Below, piece by piece: positions 22,601-32,519 of a stretch of DNA of 64,000 bases (the stretch's first letter is position 1; the number at the start of each line of letters is the position of its first letter). Both the position numbers and the translations under genes were made by a program. Source of the stretch: Pictodentalium vernedei (Eukaryota; Mollusca; Scaphopoda; Dentaliida; Dentaliidae); contig CM062297.1 of NCBI GenBank assembly GCA_031216915.1, positions 543,824,971 through 543,888,970 on the forward strand, in the 5' to 3' direction. The notes under the pieces are model-generated. The model ran no database searches. It saw only the letters and a list, made by a program, of their open reading frames with translations, and had not been told where the DNA came from.

Positions 22601-22850
22601 ACCCTATAACGCCGTTTGTTCCGCGAATTACGGCCAATAGTTACGAGTTTGACCATTTGGTCACTTTTAGGGTCCAATATGGCCCCTAAAAAGGGGTTGG
22701 AGGGTGAACCTTAGGATTTGAATGATCTTGTACTTTCGAGCGCCACCCTATGACGCCGTTTGTTCCACGAATTTCCATCAATAACTACGATTTTGACCAT
22801 TTGGTCACTTTTAGGGTCCAATCTGGCCCCTAAAAAGGGGTGGGAGGGTG
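16700..22850 (-). repeat. Satellite array, right arm, ~144-bp monomer, about 40 copies, inverted relative to left arm
   Basis: Monomers read GTGAACCTTAGGATTTGAA, TAATCTTGTATTTTAGGGCG, CCACCCTATAACGCCG, TTTGTTCCGCGAATTTCC, TCAATAATTACGATTTTGAC, CATTTGGTCACTTTTAGGG and CCAATCTGGCCCCTAAAAA, which is the exact reverse complement of the left-arm monomer. All four monomer classes found on the left recur here. An A-rich stretch near 16917-16957 interrupts the array, and a SINE is inserted at 18874-19255. Confidence 0.9.
18874..19255 (-). mobile_element. tRNA-derived SINE (type A) inside satellite array, 13-bp target-site duplication
   Basis: A full-length minus-orientation SINE of 382 bp. Its tRNA head (19186-19255) has a perfect B box, GGTTCAAATCC, at 19200-19190 and an A box, TGGCTCAGTTGG, at 19244-19233, the internal RNA polymerase III promoter. 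The middle has AGTGTCTTGCCCAAGGACAC. The 3' tail (left end) is TTTATTGGTGTTTAAGGTCA with ATTT repeats. GAACCTTAGGATT flanks it at 18861-18873 and 19256-19268. The central domain could belong to one of the deep metazoan SINE core domains, which I cannot confirm by eye. Confidence 0.9.
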
Positions 22851-23244
22851 AACCTTAGGGTTTGAATAGTCCTGTGTCTTAGGGCGCCATCCAAGAAAGC
22901 CATTTATTTTTCGAATTTCTGCTAAATTTAGAAAGTCGAATCAGGAACTGGGAATAAGTAACAGATTTCACAATGCTAAAATTGTGCCAAATCGAAAAAC
23001 ATAAAAACATCTATTTTTAATTTCTTGAGCTCTACAACATACTAAAATTTCATAAAAATCTGACGTATATTCATTTTTGATCAAATGGCCCTCTATAACG
23101 TCACCCCAGCCTTCGGCTATAACGATTGAGAAATTTCTTGGACGTCAATACATTTTAGATATGTTTTTTCGCGTAGGTTACAGTCCCAAATTTCGAAAAG
23201 GTAGGGCTGAAAATGAGTTTGAAAATAAAAGATATGGAAAATGA

Positions 23245-26200
23245 AAGTGTCAATGACACTGTAGCTCGACTTGACAAACTTGAACTTAGTAGGTTATAAG
23301 TGAAATGGCAAAGTTGAAGATCATTGGTTCCAATGTTATTTGATGAAACTTCAACATAACAGCACTGTGTGTGCGCAACGTCAGAGCAATCCATGCATTT
23401 TGAATGTAAACTGTAGGGCAAGCCACAAGAAAATGCTGATACACAAGTGCAGTAAGTTTAAAGGTCATTGTAAATGGCAACTTTTTTAACAGAAATGAAT
23501 GCTAATCCATAGCTCTTATTTGGAGGTTTCCCCCAATGAGCACAGCAAGTTCTAAAACAATCCTATAATAAATGCGCCCTGTATGCCATGTCAAAGAATG
23601 CTGATGCACAAATACACTAAATTTAACGGTCGTTGCTAACAGCGACGTTTTTTGACGGGAATGATAGAAAATCGATAACTCATATTTAGATCACCCTGAA
23701 TAAGCAAACAAAGTTTCAAAACGACCCGATAATGAAAGCGCCATCTGAGGCATGCCAAAGAAAAATGTTAATGCACAAATGCATTAAGTTTGAAGGTTGT
23801 TGCTACTGGCAATATTTATTTATTTTTTTTTTCATGGAAATGAAAATGAAATGGCAAAGTTGAAGATCATTGGCTGTCATGAGAGAAATTTAACAACACC
23901 ATTGCATGTTTCACAGCTAACCACTACCAGTTTTGTATAGTCCCGTCGATAGGGTATTAACTGATGATTAAAATGTCAAAAATTGAGGTAAAAAATTAAT
24001 GACTTTGAAAGGAAATTCTCGACAGACAAAACGGCAAGGTTGAAGGCCGTTGCTAACGGCAACATTTTTGGCGGAAATGGAGAAAATCTATAAACTCACA
24101 TAGACGTCACCCCAAAAAAGCATGCCAAATTTCAAAACCGATCCATTCATAAATCCACCCTGCATAGCGTGCCAAAGAAAAATGTTGATGAAAACCGGCA
24201 AAGTTCAAAGATCATTGTTAACAGCAAGATTTCTAGATCGAAATGAAAGAAAATCAATATCTTGCATCTAAAGGTTACTCTAAACCAGCACTCCAAGTTT
24301 CAAAGCAATCGGATCATAATGTGACCTGTGCTGTGTGCCAAAGCAAATTGTCGATACATAAAAGGAAAAAGTTGAAGGTCGTTGCTAATGGCAACGTTTC
24401 TGACGGAAAGGAAAGAAGCTCGCATCTGGAGGTCCACCCCAAAAACATACCAAGTTTCAAAGCGATCCATTCATGAATGTACCTTGTAGGGTGTGCTAAA
24501 GGTAAATGCTGATGCACAAATACACGAAGTTTGAAGGTCGTTGCCAATGGCAATGCTTTTTGGCGAAAATGGAAGAATATCGATAGCTCCCATCTAGAGA
24601 TCACCCCAAACAGCATACCAGATTTCAAAGAGATCCAATCATAAACGTGCCCTTGAGGTTTGTGCCAAAGGGAAATATTGTTGCCTAACTAATCTAAGTT
24701 CAAACGTCGTTGCCAACGGCAACGTTTTAGATGGAAATGGGAGAAAATCAATAGATCTTATCTAAAGGTCACCCAAAACAAGCATACCAGATATCAGAAC
24801 GATCCGGTCATAAATGTGCCCTGTAGGGTGTGGCAATGGGCAATATTGATGCCTAACTCGGCAACGTTTTTGACAGAAATGGAAGAAAATCAATAGCTCC
24901 CATCTAGAGGTCATCCCAAACAAGCATACCATGTTTAAAAGCGATCCGACCATAAATGTGCCTTGCAGTGTGTGCCAAAGAGCAATATTGATGCATAACT
25001 GCACTAAGTTAATGAAAGGTCATTGCCAATGGCAACGTTGTTTGACGGAAATGGAAGGAAATCAAAAGCTCCCATTTAGAAGGCACCCCAAACAAGCATG
25101 GCAAGTTTCAAAGCCATCCGATCATAAATGTTCCCTGCAGTGTGTGCCAAATGAATATATTGATGCCCGAGTAAACTAAGTTAAAAGGTCGTTGCCAACG
25201 GCAACAGTTTTTGAAGGAAATGGAAGGTGTGCCAAAGGGAAATAAGGATAGCTTCCATCCAGAAGGCATCCCAAACAAGCATAGCAAGTTTCGAAGCCAT
25301 CCGATCATAAATGTGCCCTATGGTGTGCCAAAGGAATATATTGATGCCTGACTAAACTAAGTTCAAAGGTCGTTGCCAACGGCAATGTTTTGTGACAGAA
25401 ATGAAAGAAAAAGCATATCAAGTTTCAAGGCGATCCAATCATAAATGTGCCCTGCAGGGTGTGCCAAAGAGAAATATTGATGCATAACTGCACTAAGTTC
25501 ATCAAAAGTCGTTGCAAACTGCAACTATCTGGAGGTCACCCCAAACAAGCATAGCAAGTGCCCCTTAGGGCGTGCCAAAGGAATATATTGATATCAGTCC
25601 AAACAAAGTTCAAAGGTCGTTGCCAACGGTAACATTTTTTGACAGAAATGAAAGAAAAAGCATATCAAGTTTCAAGGCGATCCAATCATAAATGTGCCCT
25701 GCAGGGTGTGCCAAAGAGAAATATTGATGCATAACTGCACTAAGTTCATCAAAAGTCGTTGCAAACTGCAACTATTTTTGATGGACATGGAAAGAAATCG
25801 ATACCTCCCATCTGAAGGTCACCCCAAACAAACATATCAAGTTTGAAAGCGATCCGATCTTAAATGTGCCCCTGAATGGTATGCCAAAAGAATACCTTGA
25901 TGCCTGTATTTATTTATTTATTGGTGTTTAAGGTCACATATTTTTGCACAATGGCTAATCATGACCACAACATGAGTATCAACTCAAGACCAGGGGTGAG
26001 CGTTAATAAGCCATGTTGCCCATTTTAAAGAGGGTTTGCACCTCCCAAGCAGTGGTGACTGAGTAATATTTTACCAGTAACACAGAGCCTGTTTACCACA
26101 GTGAACAGGCACTGCTTCACTTCCCGGGGTTCCCGCGGGGAAGGTTGATGCCTGACTAAACTAAGTTGAAAGGTCTTTGCCAGCGGCAACGCTTTGCTAA

Positions 26201-26412
26201 CGGAAATAGAGGAAAATCGATAGCTCCCATCTAGATGTCACCCCAAACAAGCACACCAAGTTTCAAAGGGATCCTATCATAAATGCGATCTGTGCAGTGT
26301 GCCAAATGAAATTGTGTACGTACATACGTACGTTCGTACGGACGGACGTACTCCGACGGACGAGAAGTGATGGCAATAGCTCAGCTTGACTTTGTCAAGT
26401 TGAGCTAACAAT
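23245..26412 (+). mobile_element. Tandem-core, hairpin-ended element (Helentron/HINE- or pearl-like), ~165-bp core unit
   Basis: Starts near GTGTCAATGACACTGTAGCT and ends at a hairpin, GCTCAGCTTGACTTTGTCAA with GTTGAGCTAA (about 26381-26412). The core has about 15 diverged units of roughly 165 bp with GTCGTTGCCAACGGCAACG, CTCCCATCTAGAGGTCACCCC, AAGTTTCAAAGCGATCCGAT and CATAAATGTGCCCTG. Before the hairpin is a CGTACGTACATACGTACG and GGACGGACG tract. The 5' end has TAGCTCGACTTGACAAA, complementary to the 3' arm TTTGTCAAGTTGAGCTA. Such asymmetric terminal inverted repeats plus a 3' hairpin are characteristic of Helentron-derived non-autonomous elements; the assignment is inferred from structure only. 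Confidence 0.55.
25907..26144. mobile_element. SINE-like element (type B), 10-bp target-site duplication
   Basis: A 238-bp insertion in the tandem-core element, flanked by TTGATGCCTG at 25897-25906 and 26145-26154. Its left tail, TTTATTGGTGTTTAAGGTCA, and the following GCACAATGGCTAATC are shared with the type A SINE at 18874. The body differs (GTTTACCACAGTGAACAGGC, CTGCTTCACTTCCCGGGGTT). No tRNA promoter is seen, so it may be a chimera or truncated relative mobilised by the same LINE. Confidence 0.75.
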
Positions 26413-26867
26413 TAATTGCTAGAGAACGAGTTTAATTTTTTTTGTGGCCCAATATGTTATAAGAAAATTTGGCATGACACATGAGAAATTCTTACAGCTC
26501 ATAGAACGTTCAACCTAAACTTTGATTTTGGGGTCGGTCCTGTGATCACAAAAGTCATCTCTCAGATTGTGACACACTTGCACCAATGGGTTGAGATCTG
26601 GTAAATATGTACTACTCAAAGTTTGCTAAGCTCCAAGTATATCCAACTACCTGTTTTACGTTTTAGTTGAAATATTGTTATGAAAAATGTATATATTTTT
26701 TATTTAATTATATCTTTAATGATTTAAGTACAGAAATTAAGATTTTATTTGTGTTTGACATTATTTTTTAGCTTTTGAATACGATAACCATGGAAAATGG
26801 ATGTTATTGGTAAAAGAGGAAATTTTTCAAATTTGCCAAAAAGTTGACGGAGCAAACTGGTATGGCT

Positions 26868-27915
26868 TCAATATCGAGTATGAGACCCATTACTGTTAAT
26901 TACAGCTTGACAACGCCTTCTCATGCTCCCAATCAGCTTCCTGGTGGTCCTTTGTGGGATGTTGTTCCATTATTGGGCCAGCATGGCACCAAGATCCTGG
27001 ACACTTCTTGGCTGGACTGGACGGGCTGAAATTGCAAGCTGCAACTCATTCCAGACATGTTCGATTCGATTGAGGTCAGGGGATCTTGCTGGCCAGTCCA
27101 TGCGCTCAATCCCATCCCTCTGTCGATACCCCCCGACAGCATGGGCAACATGAAGACGGGCATTATCGTCCATCAGAATGAATCTATCAGCCACTGCACC
27201 TGCATACAATCTGACGTGGACATCCAGGATCTCATCAATATACCGCTGTGCAGTCAATGCACCACGTTCAAGGAAACAGAGCTCTGTACGTCCATCCCTG
27301 CTGCTGATGCCGCCCCAGACCATGATTGACCTTCCACCACAGAGGTCATGCTCAGCAATGTTGGCTACATGGGGTCGCTCTCCTGGACTTCTCCATACCA
27401 CAGAACGCCTATCTGTGTGCACTAGGCAGTACCTTGACTCATCTGTAAAAAGGACCGGTCGCCAATCTACTCTGGTCCATCCAACGTGGTCCATGGCCCA
27501 TTCATATCGTGCCTGGCGGTGGTTCTGGGACAGCGGAACGCGAATCCATGCTCTTCTCGATCGGAGACCACATTCGTGCAACCTTGCCTGGACAGTCTGC
27601 GTCGAAACATTTACTCCAGATGCATTCTGAAGGTCACTGCGAAGCCGGGTTGTTGTGGCAAAGCGGTTCCTACGGGGCTGAATGATCAAAAACCAGTCAT
27701 CAGCTGCAGATGTTGCCGTCTCTGCCACCACCATGGCGTCTTACTGATGTGTCATACTGCTGAAATTTTGCCCAGGCTCTGGTGATCACCGTACGGCGCA
27801 AATCAAGGGCTTCACCAACCTGACGATGGGTAGCTCCTTGCTCCACCATCCCTACAGCCCGCCACATTTCTGCTTCAGACAAATGTCTTCTTACATTTGT
27901 ATTTGCCATATTCAA
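26868..27915 (-). pseudogene. Tc1-family transposase (DD34E), broken
   Basis: The N-terminal DNA-binding helix-turn-helix (27915-27700: SEAEMWRAVGMVEQGATHRQVGEAL) is in one frame; the linker and catalytic domain (27734 leftward) are in another, so there is a frameshift near 27700-27740. Catalytic residues are visible: Asp in FTDESR, Asp in LMDDNARLH and Glu in PDLNRIEHVW, with exactly 34 residues between the second Asp and the Glu, which makes this DD34E (Tc1 type, not mariner DD34D). An in-frame TAA at 26970-26972 precedes a conserved C-terminal stretch that ends at a TGA at 26868-26870. The enzyme would cut and paste the element at TA sites; this copy is dead. Confidence 0.9.
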
Positions 27916-27918
27916 TCA

Positions 27919-28134
27919 TTAATCACAAGGGTTTGTGTTGAAATGATGATTGAATACTCTGACTGGTGTGCCATACTGCTGAAATCTTGCCCAGGCTCTG
28001 GTGATCACCGTATGGTGCACACCAAGGGCTTCACCAACCTGATAATGGGTAGCCCCTTGTTCCACCATCCATACAGCCCACCACATTTCTGCTTCAGACA
28101 AATGTCTTCTTACATTTGCATTCGCCATATGCAA
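27919..28134 (-). pseudogene. Duplicated transposase helix-turn-helix segment
   Basis: A second copy of the N-terminal ~55 residues of the Tc1-type transposase (LSEAEMWWAVWMVEQGATHY) directly upstream of the first, same strand and frame, ending in a stop. DNA upstream of each ATG (about CATTTGTATTTGCCATATTCAATCATTAA) is also duplicated, so this is a tandem duplication of about 219 bp inside the element rather than a separate gene. Confidence 0.8.
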
Positions 28135-28405
28135 TCATTAAATAACTAGGGTTTGTGTTGAAATGAAGACTGAATACCCTGCACATGTCATGTACATGTA
28201 GACAGTACACGAAAACATGAAAATCAAGGGGTACATAATTACCATGACTGTCACGAAAAGTCCGCCTGTCAAGAGAGCTAATGAAAACACTGGGGACCAT
28301 CTCAATACATTCCTCAATCATATCCACCAAAAATATCGCAAATGTGTCACGAGAAAATTTCACAATGATGTGTCAAATATGTGGTGCTCAGCAAACTTTG
28401 AGTAG

Positions 28406-28743
28406 CATATTATAAAGAGGACCAATGCTTCTTTTCTCTGATAGACCTGGGGCCAATCCTATAAAACGTTTACAATTGTATTTTTGGTTAAGTTGTGTTA
28501 ACAACTGAGACCTATGGTTTCGTGATGGTCGCCGTCAGTGTGTGCAGTAACTTGAACAAACGTTCTCCGATTTGATTAATATTTTCCATATAGGCCTTTT
28601 GCAATAATATCTTAAACAAGTTCGAAAACTGGCTGGGCCCGTTTCTTCATTACAGATTTATGGGCCTTAATTAGTTAATTTTTAGGAATTTTGAGCTCGT
28701 TCGCACAATAACTTCAACAAACGTTCTCCGATTTGATTAATAT
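28406..28743. other. Spacer between the two Tc1-type copies
   Basis: Contains one end of another MITE family near 28451 (CCAATCCTATAAAACGTTTA, compare 35231) and a direct duplication of AACAAACGTTCTCCGATTTG at about 28557 and 28718. No gene. Confidence 0.45.
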
Positions 28744-29427
28744 TTGCTATACAGGTCGAGAAGACCATGTATTCGCATTCAACTGTCACAGAACCACCAC
28801 CAGGCACGATATGAATGGACCATGGATCATGTTGGATGGACCAGAGAAGATTGGCGACCTGTCCTTTTTACAGATGAGTCAAGGTACTGCCTGGACAACA
28901 CAGATGGGCATTCTAGGGTACGGTGAAGACCAGGAGAGCGATTCCATGCAGCCAACATTGCTGAGCATGACCGCTATGGTGTAGGGTCAATAATGGTCTG
29001 GGGTGGCATCAGCTGGGATGGACGTAGAGCTCTGTGTCCTTGACCGTGAGTGGTACATTGACTGCACAGCGGTATATTGATGAAATCCTGGATGTCCACG
29101 TCAGATTGTATGCAGGTGCCGTGGGTGATAGATTCATTCTGATGGACGATAATGCCTGTCCTCATGTTGCCCATGTACCTACAGAGGGAGGGGATTGAGC
29201 GTATGGACTGGCCAGAAAGATCCCCTGACCTCAATACAACCGAACATGTCTGGAATGAGTTGCAGATTGCAATTTCAGTCCAACCGAGACGTGTCCAGGA
29301 GCTTGGTGCCATGCTGGGCCAAGAATGGAATAACATCTTACAAAAGACCACCTGGAACCTGATTAGGGGCATGAGAAGGCATTGTCAAGCTGTAATTAAC
29401 AACAATGGATCTCGTACTCGATATTGA
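28744..29427 (+). pseudogene. Tc1-family transposase, second copy, plus strand, 5' truncated and frameshifted
   Basis: Catalytic half only. The first part has NHHQARYEWTMDHVGWTRED and FTDESRYC (about 28790-28890). A frame change follows, the central Asp region (about 29140-29160) is in another frame, and the last part (29152-29427) carries PDLNTTEHVWNEL with the Glu and a complete C-terminus ending GSRTRY. It is close in sequence to the copy at 26868-27915 and ends naturally, whereas that copy has a stop before its C-terminal tail. Confidence 0.85.
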
Positions 29428-29685
29428 ACCCATATCAGTTCGCTCCGTCAACTTTTTGGGGAAATTTGAAAAATTTCCTCTTTTAACAATAATATCCATT
29501 TTCCATGGTTATCGTATTCAAATGCTAAATAATAATGTCAAACACAAACAAAATCTTAATTTCTGTGCTTAAATCATTAAAGATATAATTAAATAAAAAA
29601 ATATATACATTTTTCATAACAATATTTCAACTAAAACGTAAAACAGGTAGTTGGATATACTTGGTACTTAGCAAACTTTGAGTAG
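28744..29685 (+). mobile_element. Tc1-type DNA transposon copy 2, plus orientation, 5' truncated
   Basis: Ends at GCAAACTTTGAGTAG followed by TA (29686-29687). The 3' non-coding ~250 bp (29428-29685) is an inverted copy of 26612-26867, so the two transposons form a pair with their 3' ends facing outward. No 5' terminal repeat is visible; the left limit is set by transposase homology. Confidence 0.7.
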
Positions 29686-30271
29686 TATATATGCATGCCA
29701 TCTGAAGCCCCCGTCTGAAGTCATTTTCAGAAGAACAAGCTTACAGGTAAAATATTTTATTTTTTAAATTCAGTCATTTCAAGGACATACATATTTTAAA
29801 ACAACATATTGTATAATATAATATATTTGGGGAAAAAAATGTTTCACATGTGGAAACCAGTAATTATAACTGAAAAACTATCACAAAAAAATTGTGGATT
29901 TCAAAACTCATTATCTTGTATTAAAAAGCCATTTGTACTTCACCATGAACCGTAAAGAAAAAAACTATCATGATGATACACAACATTATTAGTTTTAACA
30001 CAAATGCCTACTTTTTACAACCTGAAATAATCTCAAGGGGATACTTAAGGTTCTACAGTTGGGACAAGAATTATCTCACGAGTGACTGCAAGAGAATATA
30101 AGTTTCCATGAGCGGCTGACTGGCATAAGTAAAAACTTGGATTTCCTTGCTCAGGGTTCCTGCATGCAAGGATTGGTAAAATTCAAGGCTGTTTCTCGAC
30201 ATATTTCAGTATTTTTCCAAGCCTTTATAATTGCCAAATTCAAGGATTTTCAAGTCCTGCCTTCACTAGTT

Positions 30272-30360
30272 CTAACTAGGGCCCCCAGTCATTACCCCTC
30301 CTCCCACTTCCCTTGAAGGGAAGTGGGATGAGGGGGTAATGACCGGAGGTCCTAGTTAGG
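30272..30360. repeat. Palindromic MITE-like repeat
   Basis: Arms: CTAACTAGG to CCCACTTCCCTT on the left, AAGGGAAGTGGG to CCTAGTTAG on the right, almost perfectly complementary through GTCATTACCCC and GGGGGTAATGAC. A decayed relative lies at about 14160-14232 (CTTCCCTGAAGGGAAG then GGTCCTAGTTAG). No transposase; likely a hairpin-forming miniature element. Confidence 0.65.
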
Positions 30361-30915
30361 ACTACACCTTCCCAAACTCTGGCGCATAAAATTCTAGTTA
30401 AGACTACGTGCTTCGTTACCATTTTTATTTCAGGAATATTAAACACTTTTCAAGGCCTTCTGGCACATTTTAGAGGATATCAAAGCCTTGTATGACCCTT
30501 AGTCAAATTCAAGACCGTTCCTTGAATCCAAGGCCCGTGGGAACCCTGTAATGTTGTCACAAATAAGAAAATTCTGGTACCTACTCAAAAACATTAGGTA
30601 TTTTTTTATAATACACGTTTCAAGGTTTTAATATGTTTTAATAACTGTAATTAAAATACTTAAGTGCCAAAAAGGCACAGTGAAATCAATCTAAACTTGT
30701 TGCTTAATGCGTTTTACTTCCAGAAAGATAATCTCTTAAAGACTCTCATGTCTGTGGTTACAAGAGATATTGAAAGATATTTGTTAGACATTTCATGTTA
30801 TCTTATAAGGTAGCATGTACATGTTAATACATTTTTCTACTCCAGGTCAAATATGGCCTGAGACCTCTTTTATATAATGATTGTTACACACTGGATGATC
30901 ACATATAGAATAAAT

Positions 30916-31027
30916 AGGTATTTGGGCTGGTAATCAGATTTAAACCACGAGTAGGAAAAGGGTTTTAACCACTCGGTAAAACCCTTATTCTACAAGTGGT
31001 TTAAATCTGATTACCGGCACTAGTACC
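30916..31027. repeat. Long near-perfect palindrome (~110 bp)
   Basis: GGTAATCAGATTTAAACCAC (30929-30948) pairs with GTGGTTTAAATCTGATTACC (30996-31015). Inside, GTAGGAAAAGGGTTTTAACC pairs with GGTAAAACCCTTATTCTAC, leaving a loop of about four bases (ACTC). Weaker pairing continues outward to the GGTA/TACC ends. Confidence 0.8.
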
Positions 31028-31798
31028 TACATATATTTGTTTTCTTTATACCATGCTCTTAATAAATAATCGACTTTGTCACTTAAAATGGAGAAAAAAA
31101 CGACACTTTCTATCACAAACACACAGGTTTGTTTTGTTTACATCTGCGCCAGTGGGCAGTACTACCGACTGTACGTGAATGCTTGATTGACAGCAAGACA
31201 CATTGTCAAAGTTGATTGAATTTACCTTGCTTTTTCAGTCAAATTATTATTAACAATTCTTAAATTTTATTTTAAATATTTAATTTTAGGTATTTTAAAC
31301 TTAGTAAGTCATTGCACGTAGTAGATGGTACCTCAAAATATCATATGTTTGAATGAAACATCGCGAAGTGGGAATGTACTGAAGATGGCAAATTGCGTCA
31401 CGTCAAAGGTCAAGTTTGATGAACTTCTGACTTTTGGAGTAAATTTTTTTTAAACTACAGTAGAAGCTTTACGCCAGTAATAGTAGTGGGTTTAAAACCT
31501 AAAATTTAACATACAGGCTTTTCACAGGTAGTAACAGTGGTGAGAATGATATAAAATGTGATAAAGTTATAATCAACAATTTTTCTTCTTCATTTGCAAT
31601 AGTGTAAAATGCATAATCTGAACCTTGCTGTAAAAAAATAGAATGTCTACAATATTTATTTTACAAGAAGGCTAAAGTTCGTACGCATTTCAAAGGAAAC
31701 AATCTGGGGCATTCAAAGACTTTTCTTGGGAATTTCGAACACTTTCCAAGACCTACATCTAAATTATTTACTCCTCTCTGATGATTAAAACAAGCCAG

Positions 31799-32014
31799 TT
31801 AACCTTTTACCTAACACGAACAGCAGATGACACTTCCAAAAATATTTCTTGAATAACTGAAGAATTTCATCATTGTCTCAAAAAAACACAGCTCATGCCC
31901 CTCCTCGCTGTAACACACTCATTCCAATGAGGGGGTCAATAGCTGTTTTTGAGGCAAAAATTGATAAAGAAGTTTGAATGTGATTTTTGTGAATAATGCA
32001 GGCCAGTTGTGTCA
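31799..32014. mobile_element. TTAA-flanked MITE, partial
   Basis: Starts TTAACCTTTTACCTAACACG, related to the better ends at 32270 and 58833, with an internal palindrome around CATTCCAATGAGGGGGTCAA and a TTTTTGTGAATAATGCAGGCC end region. The right TTAA is missing, and a type B SINE begins immediately after. Relatives are at about 37120-37350 and 39960-40090 and in 58700-58830. Confidence 0.5.
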
Positions 32015-32240
32015 ATTATTTATTTATTGGTGATTAATGTCACTTTTAGCATCTATGGCTATGTCATACACAATACAAAGTAATGTTTATTCAATTGTTT
32101 GTACATAAGCATCATTGGACCTCCACCACAGGCATTGGTTACCAGCTCCTATTTCTCCAGTAAATTAGAAATGTTTACTACAGTGAACAAGTGATGCTCC
32201 ACTTCCTGTGGTTCTCAACTTCCAACAGGGAAGGTTATGA
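32015..32240. mobile_element. SINE-like element (type B)
   Basis: Left tail TATTTATTGGTGATTAATGTC, then a body with CAGGCATTGGTTACCAGCTCC, GTTTACTACAGTGAACAAG and TGCTCCACTTCCTGTGGTTC, the same plan as at 25907-26144 and 61352-61575. Target duplication not visible. Confidence 0.65.
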
Positions 32241-32269
32241 CCAAAACTTATGTAAAGGGTAAATAACTC

Positions 32270-32519
32270 TTAACCCTTTACCCAACGCAGATGATATAAA
32301 AATTTATTATTTTAAATATAATTTTTTGAAATTTTTCAAAAAGTTCAACAAAACCATATCATATGACCCCCTCATTGGAACGAGCTCGACGAGCTCATTC
32401 CAAACAGGGGTCACATGATATGGTTTTGTTAAAAAAATGTTTAAAAATAATATTTTTTCAGCTGATGAATTTGCATATTATGCGGGCGGATGTGGCCGAT
32501 TCATTGGGGAAAGGGTTAA
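32270..32519. mobile_element. piggyBac-type MITE with TTAA target sites and internal palindrome
   Basis: Flanked by TTAA at 32270-32273 and 32516-32519. Ends CCCTTTACCCAACG and, inverted, CCCTTTCCCCAATG. The centre is a palindrome, ACAAAACCATATCATATGAC with GTCACATGATATGGTTTTGT, around a GAGCTCGACGAGCTC core. TTAA plus CCC ends is the piggyBac signature; no transposase inside. Confidence 0.75.

Larger units (their letters stand above)
10124..22977. mobile_element. Large fold-back element: inverted terminal segments, satellite-array arms, unique centre
   Basis: The outer ~127 bp on the left (10124-10250) and on the right (22850-22977) are inverted copies of each other. Both contain TGTGAAATC, GTTACTTATTCCCAGTTCC, GACTTTCTAAATTTAGC and GGCGCCCTAAGACACAGG in matching order. 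Inside lie two arrays of one ~144-bp monomer in opposite orientation (10250-12855 plus, 16700-22850 minus), with a ~3.7-kb centre. Such long terminal inverted repeats made of sub-repeats are the hallmark of fold-back elements in flies and other animals. No transposase is visible, so it would be non-autonomous. A clear target duplication is not visible (left flank AATTAAAACG, right flank AAAATTGTGC). An alternative is an inversion within an older satellite, but inverted unique termini argue for an element. Confidence 0.65.
26612..28405 (-). mobile_element. Tc1-type DNA transposon copy 1, minus orientation
   Basis: Left end TA then CTACTCAAAGTTTGCTAAGC at 26612; right end GCTCAGCAAACTTTGAGTAG at 28405. 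These ends are inverted copies over about 20 bp. The transposase lies inside on the minus strand with its C-terminus toward the left end. A TA dinucleotide, the Tc1/mariner target, precedes the left end; the right flank is CA, so the duplicated TA there has decayed or the end was rearranged. Confidence 0.7.
29690..31798. other. AT-rich non-coding stretch with palindromes
   Basis: No gene recognised. It contains the two palindromes listed separately and scattered text such as CAAGGATTTTCAAGTCCTGC that hints at older repeats. Nothing else identifiable. Confidence 0.4.

Noticed and set aside
10250-22850. CRISPR-like or other spacer array
   Set aside because: Units are contiguous ~144-bp satellites with no unique spacers, in a eukaryotic setting.
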